Origin: an uncultured Phocaeicola sp.
Lineage (GTDB): Bacteria; Bacteroidota; Bacteroidia; Bacteroidales; Bacteroidaceae
Direction: 5' to 3'
DNA: 36,424 bases
NCBI GenBank assembly: GCA_944320815.1
Contig: CALUIZ010000032.1
Location: forward strand, 1-36,424
The notes below the pieces were generated by a model that ran no database searches, had not been told where the DNA came from, and was given only the letters and a program-made list of their open reading frames with translations. Shown piece after piece: positions 23,373-31,961 of the stretch. Every line of letters starts with the position of its first letter. Position 1 is the first letter of the stretch. A program made the translations under genes and the position numbers.

Positions 23373-24221
23373 TTATTTGCGTTGATATACTCTCACATAG
23401 TCGATTTCATAACGCATCGGATAGGCTTCTTCAGACACCTCTCCGCCGTTGTCTCCACCCACCGCAAGGTTCAGCAGCAGATAATGGGGCTGCATGAAAG
23501 GGTTCTTGCCTTCGCCTATCGAGCCGTTATAGGTATCCTTCAGGAAGATTTCGTTCAGCAGTTCATCGTCCAGATACAGACGGATAGCTTCTTCGTCCCA
23601 GTCCATCCGCCATATGTGGAACTCTGAAGCCCAGTCGGGATTCTTCTCCAGAAAATGTGCGAAAGGCACCGCCTTGCTGTTCCACTTGGCCGTCCAGGGA
23701 CGATCTGTCCCCCATGCGGCATTGGCCAGGATGTGCGGCACTCCCTGCTTCCGGTAAAACTCCATGATGTCAATCTCGCCGTTCGAAGGCCAGTCCATCG
23801 AGCGGCCCAGTGTCCAGATGGCAGGCCAGGCCCCTTTTCCGACCGGAATGCGTGCGCGTATTTCAAAACGCCCGTACAGGAACTCTTTCTTCCCGGCTGT
23901 CGTGACCGATGAAGAAGTGCACTCAATCGACTCGCGCGAAGTGCGCCAGTCGGTGCTGCCCTCCTTGTAAAGAGGATTGGGCCGCTTTTCTTTCCGTGCC
24001 TCAATCACCAGCAGCCCGTCCTTGCAATACGCATTGTCGGGCTGGTACCATTGCAGCTCATGGTTGCGCGCGAAGCCGTTTTCATAATTCCATACAGAAG
24101 AGTCGAGCCTTCCGTCGGCTTCAAACTCATCACTCCAGACCAGTCTGTAGTCTGTCTGCGCAAAAGAAACGGCAGCACAGAAAGACAACAGCAGGCATCC
24201 CATCAGTTTTTTTCTTTTCAT
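23373..24221 (-). CDS. Secreted GH16 endo-glycanase
   Basis: A 282-residue enzyme with a signal peptide (cleavage near VSFAQ, residues 18-22) and a single GH16 jelly-roll domain. The catalytic motif is NGEIDIMEF, with nucleophile Glu149, Asp151 and acid/base Glu154. This ExDxxE form is the laminarinase-like branch, which includes beta-1,3-glucanases, beta-1,3-galactanases and mucin O-glycanases. The region LANAAWGTDRPWTAKW differs from the usual laminarinase text and is shared with the other GH16 in this locus. No lipobox, so it is probably periplasmic. It lies 27 bases after the small lipoprotein gene. Confidence 0.9.
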   Translation of the reverse strand: MKRKKLMGCLLLSFCAAVSFAQTDYRLVWSDEFEADGRLDSSVWNYENGFARNHELQWYQPDNAYCKDGLLVIEARKEKRPNPLYKEGSTDWRTSRESIECTSSSVTTAGKKEFLYGRFEIRARIPVGKGAWPAIWTLGRSMDWPSNGEIDIMEFYRKQGVPHILANAAWGTDRPWTAKWNSKAVPFAHFLEKNPDWASEFHIWRMDWDEEAIRLYLDDELLNEIFLKDTYNGSIGEGKNPFMQPHYLLLNLAVGGDNGGEVSEEAYPMRYEIDYVRVYQRK

Positions 24222-24248
24222 AATTTAAAATGTTTCCGATAAATCAAG

Positions 24249-24677
24249 TCAATTTTCTTCGACAGAACTGATTACCTGTGCATTTTCCGGAAGTTTCCCG
24301 ACAAGCACTCCGTATTCGAAGGTGGTGACAGCCGGAGCTATGGTCAGATGAACCTGCACTTCCAGACGATAGATTCCTTCTTCCCGGAAAAACACATAAT
24401 TGCAGCCGGCCGGCATGTACTTACAGGTTTCCTTCCCCAACAGAAGTGTGTTGGCGGAGAAGTCTATGTCGAGAAGCCCGTGCTCTCTGGCAACACTTTC
24501 CGACACCACAGCCAGCAAATCTTCTTCGGACTGAATGACACGGAACTCACCGTTCTCCAGACTGCTGCCCAGAGACAGATTATATTCTTCCACTACAGGA
24601 AGGACTATTCTGTCGTCATCGCTGCATGCACCCAGCGTGACAAGAACAAACAATAAAAATACTCGTATATAATTCAT
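24249..24677 (-). CDS. Small lipoprotein, possibly PrcB_C-like
   Basis: A 142-residue lipoprotein: MNYIRVFLLFVLVTLGACSDDD with lipobox Cys18. The mature part has FRVIQSEEDLLAVV, IDFSANTLLLGKETC and a C-terminal beta-rich stretch. The pattern 'residue block about DIDFS then a hydrophobic TLLL' recalls the PrcB C-terminal domain, but this is a weak call. The frame extends upstream to 24758, yet only the ATG at 24677 gives a proper lipoprotein signal at the N-terminus. It lies between the terminator-like hairpin and the second GH16 gene in the glycan locus, so it may be surface exposed and help glycan handling. Confidence 0.7.
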   Translation of the reverse strand: MNYIRVFLLFVLVTLGACSDDDRIVLPVVEEYNLSLGSSLENGEFRVIQSEEDLLAVVSESVAREHGLLDIDFSANTLLLGKETCKYMPAGCNYVFFREEGIYRLEVQVHLTIAPAVTTFEYGVLVGKLPENAQVISSVEEN

Positions 24678-24721
24678 GACAAAAAAAATTAAACATGTAT
24701 CCAAAAAACGATCCGAAAACA

Positions 24722-24803
24722 ATAAAAGCCTGCTCAAATTCATCCCGTGGCTCTTCAATCAGAAACCTTAAATGAGACAGAACGAACTTGAACAGGCTTT
24801 TAT
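24722..24803 (-). terminator. Long-loop hairpin inside the glycan locus
   Basis: ATAAAAGCCTG (24722-24732) and CAGGCTTTTAT (24793-24803) are a perfect 11-base inverted repeat, extended by TCAA/TTGA after one mismatch, with a loop of about 50 bases. On the minus strand it starts 21 bases after the DUF1735/GH16 stop and ends in TTTTATTGTTTT. It looks like a partial terminator or an mRNA-processing hairpin that separates the SusCD-GH16 part from the three downstream genes. Confidence 0.55.
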
Positions 24804-24823
24804 ATCTTAAATTATCCGCCTAT

Positions 24824-26266
24824 TTATTGATAAACGCGAACATAATCCACGTAATACTTCATCGGGAACTCAGAATCAGAAGGATCGCCGCCATTTGAAC
24901 CTACTGCCAGATTCAACCATACATAAGCACCGAAACCTTCAAAGTTGTTAGAGAACGGATTCTGATAAGCACCTTCCAGATTTGAATCACCGCCGCTGCC
25001 GTTCATCGTTTGACTGAGGGCAATTTCATTCATCAGCTCATCATCAAGATACAGACGCAGATAATCCTCATCCCAGTCCATCCGCCAGATATGATATTTA
25101 TCGGTCCACTGAGGATCATTGGCGGTAAATTCTTCCAACGGACGGTTGTAAGACTGCCATTTGCCGCTCCAACGAGTGTCAGAACCCCAGCAGAAGTTAG
25201 CGTGAATGCTAGGCTTGCCGTCGACAAGATAATACTCCAGAAGGTCAATCTCACCGTTCAGCGGCCATTCCCACCAGTTGCCGCAGGTCCAGATAGCCGG
25301 CCAAGCACCCATATCAGTCGGAATCTTCGCACGAACCAGCAGACGTCCGTACTTGAAGGTGAACTTGCCGCTTGAGTTCATGCTTGCGGAAGTATATTCA
25401 GCATACTGACGGTTTTTCTTCCAGTCGCTGCTGCCAGCCTCATAGTTCGGATTCTCCACGCGTTCTCTCTTGGCAGTGAACACCATGTTGCCGTTCCCGT
25501 CCATTTCGGCATTACCTTCCTTCTTATACCACTGCAGCTCCTGATTTCTTTGGAAACCTTCTTCAAGTCCCCACTTGTCCGGATCCGGAGCTCCCGTACC
25601 ATTGAACTCATCATGCCATACCAACTGCATGCCGTCAATTTCCTGTTTCGGGTCTGTCATGTCAGGTTTGGTCGGGTCAATCTGCGGAAGCTGGAACATC
25701 AGCATCAATGTATTGACCACCTCATTAACAACCAGAGAAGAAGAGTTGACAATCTGGAGCGGCAACACAAAAATGGCATTTTCATTTTCCGCTCTGATTG
25801 GGTCTTTCAACAAAGCACCGCGATGAACCGTAATGGCTATGGGGTCTGAAACCGTAGCACCGGCTTTCAATGTAATCTGGTTTGCAGACAATTCATAGTA
25901 TGACTCATCCATCAGAAGAGCATTTTTATACACTTGGTAAGCATTCTCCGTTGCAGACAATTCAATAGCTTTCTGCAATGAATCGGCGGCAATGACAACA
26001 TCAACCGTACAGTCAGACGGAGCTGCCTGATTCTGATAAAGTGAAATGGAAACGTAAAGCGTCGTATCGCTAGTCTGCTCCTCTTCAAGCACAATTTTTT
26101 TATTGCAAGAAGAGCCGTCCCATATATCCGCAGCCTCTTTTATTGCCACCCACCGATAAGCAGTGTTGTATCTGTTGTCTTCATCACTACATCCTGTGGC
26201 AAGACAAAGACCGGCAACAAGGGGCATCGCCCATTTAATCATAGTTGTCTTTCTCATATTCCTCAT
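24824..26266 (-). CDS. Surface lipoprotein with DUF1735-like domain and GH16 endo-glycanase domain
   Basis: A 480-residue lipoprotein (lipobox LATGC, Cys26). Residues about 50-195 form an Ig-like domain of the DUF1735 type (NAYQVYKNALLMDESYYEL, ITLKAGATVSDPIAITV). Residues about 212-480 are a GH16 domain with NGEIDLLEY: Glu339, Asp341 and Glu344. The active-site neighbourhood HANFCWGSDTRWSGKW matches the other GH16 of the locus. A lipid anchor and an accessory domain suggest it is the cell-surface endo-enzyme that first cuts the polymer. It starts 2 bases after the stop of the glycan-binding protein gene. The ATG at 26257 is an alternative start. Confidence 0.9.
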   Translation of the reverse strand: MRNMRKTTMIKWAMPLVAGLCLATGCSDEDNRYNTAYRWVAIKEAADIWDGSSCNKKIVLEEEQTSDTTLYVSISLYQNQAAPSDCTVDVVIAADSLQKAIELSATENAYQVYKNALLMDESYYELSANQITLKAGATVSDPIAITVHRGALLKDPIRAENENAIFVLPLQIVNSSSLVVNEVVNTLMLMFQLPQIDPTKPDMTDPKQEIDGMQLVWHDEFNGTGAPDPDKWGLEEGFQRNQELQWYKKEGNAEMDGNGNMVFTAKRERVENPNYEAGSSDWKKNRQYAEYTSASMNSSGKFTFKYGRLLVRAKIPTDMGAWPAIWTCGNWWEWPLNGEIDLLEYYLVDGKPSIHANFCWGSDTRWSGKWQSYNRPLEEFTANDPQWTDKYHIWRMDWDEDYLRLYLDDELMNEIALSQTMNGSGGDSNLEGAYQNPFSNNFEGFGAYVWLNLAVGSNGGDPSDSEFPMKYYVDYVRVYQ

Positions 26267-26268
26267 TT

Positions 26269-27159
26269 TTAGTCTAATTCAACTGTTTCAGGGTCATAAA
26301 TATCAATCTTCACATCATAGAATTTGAACTCAGCCATGTGGAAGTAATTCGCATCTTTCGTAACGGCAGTCACATTATAACGCAAATGGGTAAACGTTTT
26401 TCCGGCATCTACATAATCACTGACTATATGAGATCCCCATGTTGCTTCAAACCCTGTTAATGTTTCCACCGTTTCCCAATCATTGCCATCATTGCTAATT
26501 TGCAGTTCAACTGTCGTAGGGAATCCTTCTCCACTACCTCCAGAAGCACGGTTCCACCATTCGATAGCAAACACCTGATGTTCTTCATTGAAATCCACCT
26601 GAACATAGTGAGGAAGCGGAGTTGTAGGACTGCTCCAGCGTCCATGGAAGAAGTCATTTGTGTTTCCATTCACCAGATTCGAGATAGGACCTTCAGAAGG
26701 TTCCGGCGCATCCGAACTCAACTGGCTTGCTTCCAATTTCACTTCCGTGCGAGTTTCTGTAGTCACTATCGGCGCTTTGCCCGACACAGCCTTGAACGAA
26801 GTCACTTCGCTTCCCTCGTTGTTCGCGTTGAATGTCTGGAAGAAGAACTCGTATTCACCGAAACGGGCGCGGGTGTCCTCAATCAGCATTTCGGTCGTAC
26901 CGATTGAAGCGACCTTATATACATCCGTCTTGAGAAGCGGGTCGTTGTACCAGATTTTCAGATACGAGAACTCCGCATCTTCCGGCACCGTCCAGTTCAA
27001 CTGTATCTTACCCTCCAAAGCCGTAGACGTGATGTTTGAGGCCTCGATTGCGGCAGGGACACCGGTGTATCCCTGCACTTCAAACGTTTCCAGCTTATCG
27101 TCACAGCCCGTTCCGACACAGGCCATAGCCAAAGCTGCAATCATATATTTCATTTTCAT
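26269..27159 (-). CDS. Surface glycan-binding lipoprotein with F5/8 type C (discoidin) domain
   Basis: A 296-residue lipoprotein (lipobox GTGC, Cys19). The N-terminal half is fibronectin-III-like (IQLNWTVPEDAEFSYLKIWY, TRARFGEYEFFFQTF). The C-terminal half resembles F5/8 type C/CBM32 domains: NLVNGNTNDFFHGRW, HYVQVDFNEEHQVFAIEWW, TTVELQISNDGNDWETV. Position after SusD and before a GH16 fits the SusE/F-type surface glycan-binding protein that holds the polymer for cleavage and import. It has no catalytic motif. Overlap with domain families DUF4959/DUF5000 is likely but not certain. Confidence 0.85.
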   Translation of the reverse strand: MKMKYMIAALAMACVGTGCDDKLETFEVQGYTGVPAAIEASNITSTALEGKIQLNWTVPEDAEFSYLKIWYNDPLLKTDVYKVASIGTTEMLIEDTRARFGEYEFFFQTFNANNEGSEVTSFKAVSGKAPIVTTETRTEVKLEASQLSSDAPEPSEGPISNLVNGNTNDFFHGRWSSPTTPLPHYVQVDFNEEHQVFAIEWWNRASGGSGEGFPTTVELQISNDGNDWETVETLTGFEATWGSHIVSDYVDAGKTFTHLRYNVTAVTKDANYFHMAEFKFYDVKIDIYDPETVELD

Positions 27160-27198
27160 AATACAATACGTTTAAATAATGTTCAAACAAAATTCAAA

Positions 27199-28887
27199 TC
27201 ACCATCCCGGGTTCTGGGCCAGGTTCGGATTCTTGCGTCTTTCGCTGTCCGGAATCGGGAACAGATACATCTTGTCGTCCCAGTAACGCTGTTTCGTCAC
27301 GCGGTTGTAAGTATAGCTGTCGCCATTCTTCGTAATCTGCATTTCGACGATGCTCTTCTGCGACGCTCCGTCCTTCCAGCGGCGCACGTCCCAGAAACGG
27401 TGTCCCTCGAACGCCAGTTCCACCATACGCTCGCGGCGGTACTTCTCGGTAAACTCGTCGTTGCTCAAACCTGTCGGAAAGCCCGGCATGCCTACATCCG
27501 AACGGCCGCGCACCACATTCACAGCGTCAACGGCCGACATGGTGAAAGTACCGTCGGTTGCATCGGCAGAGCCCAGGTAATTGAATACCGCTTCCGCATA
27601 GTTCAAATAAAACTCTCCCAAACGGTATGTCACCCAGTTGTGGCGTGTAGAACCACTTCCTGTAGAAGCACTGATATCAATCGTCTTGTCCAGATACTTC
27701 TTCAGGTAATATCCCGTAGGAGTAGCTCCCGCCAGAGGAAGGCCGTTGCGTCCGCCCTGGTAAGTTTCCAGCGGATTCGGATTCGTATCGGGCCATTCGT
27801 CACCGTTCACGGCAACTGTCATCGACATACGCGGGTCACGTCCTGCATACGGATTCGTCGGGTCATAACCGCTTCCCGGCTCGTCCCATGCAAGTCCCGT
27901 AGCCTGCATTTCATACGCGTCGATCAAAGTCTGCGTCGGACAGTTTCCTGAATTTCCGTTCTCCATGCCCACCGGGAAATTGGTTGTTTCCGGCCAGTTC
28001 ATGTCACCCACACGGCGGACGAAAATCATCTCGCCTGCCTGCCAGTTGTTGGTTCCCCAGATTTCTGAATACTTGCCCAGAGAGATTCCGTTTGCATCGC
28101 AGAAATCAATCACATCCTTGTTGGCCTGAGCCGCCCGCCTCCACAAGTCCTTATTGTTTTCCGTATTGAAGAGCGGACTTGCCCAATAAAGCAACGTGCG
28201 TGCCTTCAGAGCCATCACAGTCTGCTTGGTGACACGGCCTCCGTCGGTACTTTCACCGTTGGCGGCATCGCCGACCAGATCCGAATATCTTACCGGAAGC
28301 TGGTCCGCTTCAAGTATCTCGTCGCATTCTTTCACGATGAAGTCAAACACTTCGGCCACCGGCGTGCGGGTCACCTGATTCGCCTCTTCTTCTGTCAGCA
28401 CCTCGGTAAACAAAGGTACATCACCGTAGGCACGCGCCAGATTGAAGTAGAAATAGGCACGCAGGAAACGGACTTCATATGGATAACGGTTGAAGCGTTT
28501 CATTTCCGCCTCATAATCCTTGTCATACTTCTGTTCCGAGAAGTCTGCATTCACATATTCTGTCAGAAAGAAGTTTGCCCTGCGGATACCCGTGAAGTCC
28601 CAGCGGCTGTAAGCATTCGACGGGCTCCAGCGTCCGTCAGTATATCCGAGTACGGACGACCAGCTCCATGCATATTCCGACTCGTCGCAGGCGGAACAGA
28701 GCGAACCGTCGGTGGGAATGTCCGAATCCAGACAGCTGTAGATGTCAGTCACCACGCCAGCTGTACGGTCGAAGTCGGTAAATACATAGTTTTTGTCATA
28801 AACCGTATATTCATGATAGTCCAAGTCAGCGCATGAAACCATCAGCGACATACAAGCCAATCCTAATAATATTTTCTTCTGTTTCAT
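27199..28887 (-). CDS. susD: SusD/RagB-family starch-binding-like outer-membrane lipoprotein (pair 1)
   Basis: A 562-residue lipoprotein (lipobox MVSC, Cys19) of the RagB/SusD family. Hallmarks are the N-terminal insertion with aromatic residues (AWSWSSVLGYTDGRWSPSNAYSRWDFTGIRRANFFL), the TPR-like helices (PYEVRFLRAYFYFNLARAYGDVPLF) and the C-terminal RRERMVELAFEGHRFWDVRRWKDG ending PNLAQNPGW. SusD caps the SusC transporter and binds the glycan at the surface. It follows susC of pair 1 by 25 bases and precedes the glycan-binding protein by 39 bases. Confidence 0.95.
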   Translation of the reverse strand: MKQKKILLGLACMSLMVSCADLDYHEYTVYDKNYVFTDFDRTAGVVTDIYSCLDSDIPTDGSLCSACDESEYAWSWSSVLGYTDGRWSPSNAYSRWDFTGIRRANFFLTEYVNADFSEQKYDKDYEAEMKRFNRYPYEVRFLRAYFYFNLARAYGDVPLFTEVLTEEEANQVTRTPVAEVFDFIVKECDEILEADQLPVRYSDLVGDAANGESTDGGRVTKQTVMALKARTLLYWASPLFNTENNKDLWRRAAQANKDVIDFCDANGISLGKYSEIWGTNNWQAGEMIFVRRVGDMNWPETTNFPVGMENGNSGNCPTQTLIDAYEMQATGLAWDEPGSGYDPTNPYAGRDPRMSMTVAVNGDEWPDTNPNPLETYQGGRNGLPLAGATPTGYYLKKYLDKTIDISASTGSGSTRHNWVTYRLGEFYLNYAEAVFNYLGSADATDGTFTMSAVDAVNVVRGRSDVGMPGFPTGLSNDEFTEKYRRERMVELAFEGHRFWDVRRWKDGASQKSIVEMQITKNGDSYTYNRVTKQRYWDDKMYLFPIPDSERRKNPNLAQNPGW

Positions 28888-28912
28888 AGTCTTTTCTTTT
28901 ACCTTTTAATAA

Positions 28913-31900
28913 TCAGAATCCTACAGACAGACCCACATTGATGGAACGTGTGGTAGGTATTCCGTTGCCCAACGATGCAGGATCGATTTCGTTGATGTGG
29001 TCCCAGCAGAACAGGTCGACACCTCTCACATACACCTTCGCCGTGTTCAGATGCCATTTGCTGATCAGCGAATGCGGAAGTTTGTAGTAGATTTCCATAT
29101 TGCGCAGCTTCAGGAACGAACCGTTTTCAAGCCATACGGAACTGTTCTGTGTGTTGTTCTGTACGGTCTGTGTGGTCAGACGCGGATAGCGCGCATTCGG
29201 ATTCTCCGGAGTCCAGCGGTTGGCATAGTAATAGTTCGAAATGGCATTTCCATCCACCAGCGGACGATACAGTCCGTTCAGTGTTGTCCACGAAGTATAG
29301 TGGCCCAGACCCTGGAAGAATGCGTTGACACCGATGCCCTTCCATTCCAGTCCGACATTGAAGCCGTAGTAGATTTCGGGCACGCTCGAGTTGTAGCCCA
29401 AAGCCACCTGGTCGAACTCGTCGATGAAGCCGTCGTTGTTCTGGTCCTTGTATTTGATGTCACCGGGCTTCACTTCGCCGAAACGCTGTTCGGGGCTGTT
29501 GTCAATATCAGCCTGGTCAACGAAGTAGCCGACAGCCTGATAGCCGAATATCTGTCCCACCGGTTTTCCTGTACTGTACAGATAGTCGTAGGCTCTGGTT
29601 TCTTCCAGCTGTTCCTTGATGATGTTCTTCGTGAAGCTGAACGTACCTCCGAGGTTCAGACGGAAGTCGCCGAACTTCTTCATGTAGTCAAGTCCGATTT
29701 CAACGCCCTTCGTATCCACGATTCCGGCATTCTCGTAAGCAGGAGTAGCTCCCAGCACCGACGAATACTTGCCGCTTGTAGAAACCCAGATGTCCTGGCG
29801 TCTTTCATAGAATCCGTCAACCATCAAAGTCAGCCCGCCGAACAAGGTAGCGTCCAGACCGACGTTATACTTATATCCCTTTTCTGTGGTTCCGCCCAAA
29901 GAAGGCAGCTGTCCTTCTCTATAGGGGCTTCCGCTATTGTTGAAGTTGTCCTGGAGAGGATAGCCGCTACCGCCCACCATCTGTGTGTACCAGTAGCCGT
30001 TGTACGGAATGTTGTCCGTATTGATGATGCCGAACGAACCGCGCAGCTTCAGGAAGTTGATCCACGAAATGTCTTTCATGAAACTTTCATTCGTGATGTT
30101 CCACGCCAGACCCACCGTGGGCGACACATGCCACTGGTTGCCGGTTTCAAGCAGGTTGGAGGCCGAAGTCACCAGTGCGAAATCAAGGAAGTAGCGGTTC
30201 TTGAATCCGTAGTGAGTGTACCACGACCAGTTGCAGTGATACAGCGTGGAATTGATGTTGATGTTGTTGTCATACTTATAGGTGTACATCAATGTCGTAT
30301 AGATCTTGTGGTCGCCGAACTGACGCTGCCAGTCTACATTCGCCATGAAGTTGAACGAACGGTACTGCCAGTCCAGCTTGCTTCCGCCCGCCATTTCCGT
30401 ATCTTCACCTCCCGTAAAGTCATTGAACGAACTGGGCACACCGTCTGTCCATCCCGTTACCGACGTGCTTCCGTAACGGTATGACATCGTATGGTCTTCC
30501 CAATAGGAAGCCACCTTGTCATAGCCCATGCGGAAAGACGCACCCAAGCCTTCGGTGATGGCCGACAAATCCTGACGCAAGGTCATGTCTGCCCACAAGC
30601 CGAGCGTATGGCCTTTCGAATAGCCACGGCCCTGTGCCAGCGCTACCGGGTTGTCTGTACCGCTCCAGGTGGCGTTACCTCCCCACAGACCGTCTTCCGT
30701 ACGGATAGGGAAAGCGGCGGAAGGAGTGGTGTACAGCTTGCTGACCAAGTTGTCACTGCCCAGTCCCGGACGGCTGAACTCGTTCAAGGTTCCCATGATG
30801 TTCACCTGCAGTTTGGTGGTAGGTGTCACGTCAATGTCCAGGTTGCTTCTCAGGTTGGCCTTCGAATACTTTTCCTGTGTGGAGAAACCTTCGCTGGAGT
30901 TTGTGTTGGCATAGAAGCCGCGTCCGTTCTGAAGGTTGATCATCGTGAAGTAGCGCAGCTTGGAAGAACCGCCGCGGAAAGTCAGCGTAGCGATGTCCGA
31001 CTTACCCCTGTCACGGTAAACCTCGTCCCACCAGTTGACATTCGGATAATAGTAAGGATACTGTCCGCTCTTGAAAGCATCCAGCTCGTTCTGCGTATAG
31101 CGTGCAGAAAGCCCGTCGTTCGTCCGTGCCTCGTTCATGGCCATCGCATAGGTATAGGCATCGGCCATTTCCGGAATGCGGTTCTGGTAAGTGAATCCGT
31201 GGTCGTAAGAGAACGTGATGTTGCGGGATTTGTATTTGCCTCGCTTGGTCACGATGTTGAGCACACCGTTGATACCTTTATAGCCGTAAAGGGCGATGGC
31301 GGCTGCATCACGCAGCACTGTAACCGATTCAACCTCTTCGGGCGACAGATAGCGCAGCACATTGTAGGCATTGTCGCGCTCCAGTCCGTCAACCACCACA
31401 AGGATTCCGTTGTTTCCGTTCAGCGACTTCTGGCCGCGGATGAACATCGACGGAATCTGCTCCCACATCACTCCGGTGGTCTGCATCGTGGTCAGGCCTG
31501 CCACATTACCATACATGGAATTGCCCAGCGTATAGGAAGAGCGGTTGTCAATCTTGTCGCTGTAGACCACCGAAGCAGAACCGGTGGACTCGCCGTATGT
31601 CTGGTTCAGCCCGAAGCCGTAGTTCACTTTCTCCGAGGCCAGATCCATGACAATCGTCATACTTTTGCCTACCTCCACATCCACGGTCTTCACCGCGTCA
31701 TACGGAGTGAGAATCTGAAGTTTCGCATCCTTTATCGCAGGAATAGTGAACTTGCCGGTAGCGTCTGTGGAAACCATCGATCCCGGCTCTCCCACTACAG
31801 TTACGGCAGCTCCCGACACAGGATTTCCCGACCGGTCGAACACCACCCCGGTCACGTCAACCTTTTCCTGAGCCACTGCGTGCATACCCATACACGCAAG

Positions 31901-31930
31901 CATGGTCAAAGTCAATATTTTTTTCTTCAT
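28913..31930 (-). CDS. susC: SusC-family TonB-dependent outer-membrane transporter (pair 1)
   Basis: A 1005-residue transporter with a signal peptide (MKKKILTLTM...VAQEK). An N-terminal carboxypeptidase-regulatory-like domain (VDVTGVVFDRSGNPVSGAAV) comes first, then a plug with SMFIRGQKSLNGNNGILVVVDG and VESVTVLRDAAAIALYGYKG, and a 22-stranded beta-barrel ending INVGLSVGF. It imports oligosaccharides with TonB energy. The frame extends upstream to 31990, but the ATG at 31930 begins the signal peptide. It is 31 bases after the SusD of pair 2, so both pairs lie in one operon. Confidence 0.95.
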   Translation of the reverse strand: MKKKILTLTMLACMGMHAVAQEKVDVTGVVFDRSGNPVSGAAVTVVGEPGSMVSTDATGKFTIPAIKDAKLQILTPYDAVKTVDVEVGKSMTIVMDLASEKVNYGFGLNQTYGESTGSASVVYSDKIDNRSSYTLGNSMYGNVAGLTTMQTTGVMWEQIPSMFIRGQKSLNGNNGILVVVDGLERDNAYNVLRYLSPEEVESVTVLRDAAAIALYGYKGINGVLNIVTKRGKYKSRNITFSYDHGFTYQNRIPEMADAYTYAMAMNEARTNDGLSARYTQNELDAFKSGQYPYYYPNVNWWDEVYRDRGKSDIATLTFRGGSSKLRYFTMINLQNGRGFYANTNSSEGFSTQEKYSKANLRSNLDIDVTPTTKLQVNIMGTLNEFSRPGLGSDNLVSKLYTTPSAAFPIRTEDGLWGGNATWSGTDNPVALAQGRGYSKGHTLGLWADMTLRQDLSAITEGLGASFRMGYDKVASYWEDHTMSYRYGSTSVTGWTDGVPSSFNDFTGGEDTEMAGGSKLDWQYRSFNFMANVDWQRQFGDHKIYTTLMYTYKYDNNININSTLYHCNWSWYTHYGFKNRYFLDFALVTSASNLLETGNQWHVSPTVGLAWNITNESFMKDISWINFLKLRGSFGIINTDNIPYNGYWYTQMVGGSGYPLQDNFNNSGSPYREGQLPSLGGTTEKGYKYNVGLDATLFGGLTLMVDGFYERRQDIWVSTSGKYSSVLGATPAYENAGIVDTKGVEIGLDYMKKFGDFRLNLGGTFSFTKNIIKEQLEETRAYDYLYSTGKPVGQIFGYQAVGYFVDQADIDNSPEQRFGEVKPGDIKYKDQNNDGFIDEFDQVALGYNSSVPEIYYGFNVGLEWKGIGVNAFFQGLGHYTSWTTLNGLYRPLVDGNAISNYYYANRWTPENPNARYPRLTTQTVQNNTQNSSVWLENGSFLKLRNMEIYYKLPHSLISKWHLNTAKVYVRGVDLFCWDHINEIDPASLGNGIPTTRSINVGLSVGF

Positions 31931-31961
31931 CGTTTTCTGTTTTAAAATTAAAGAATGAGCA

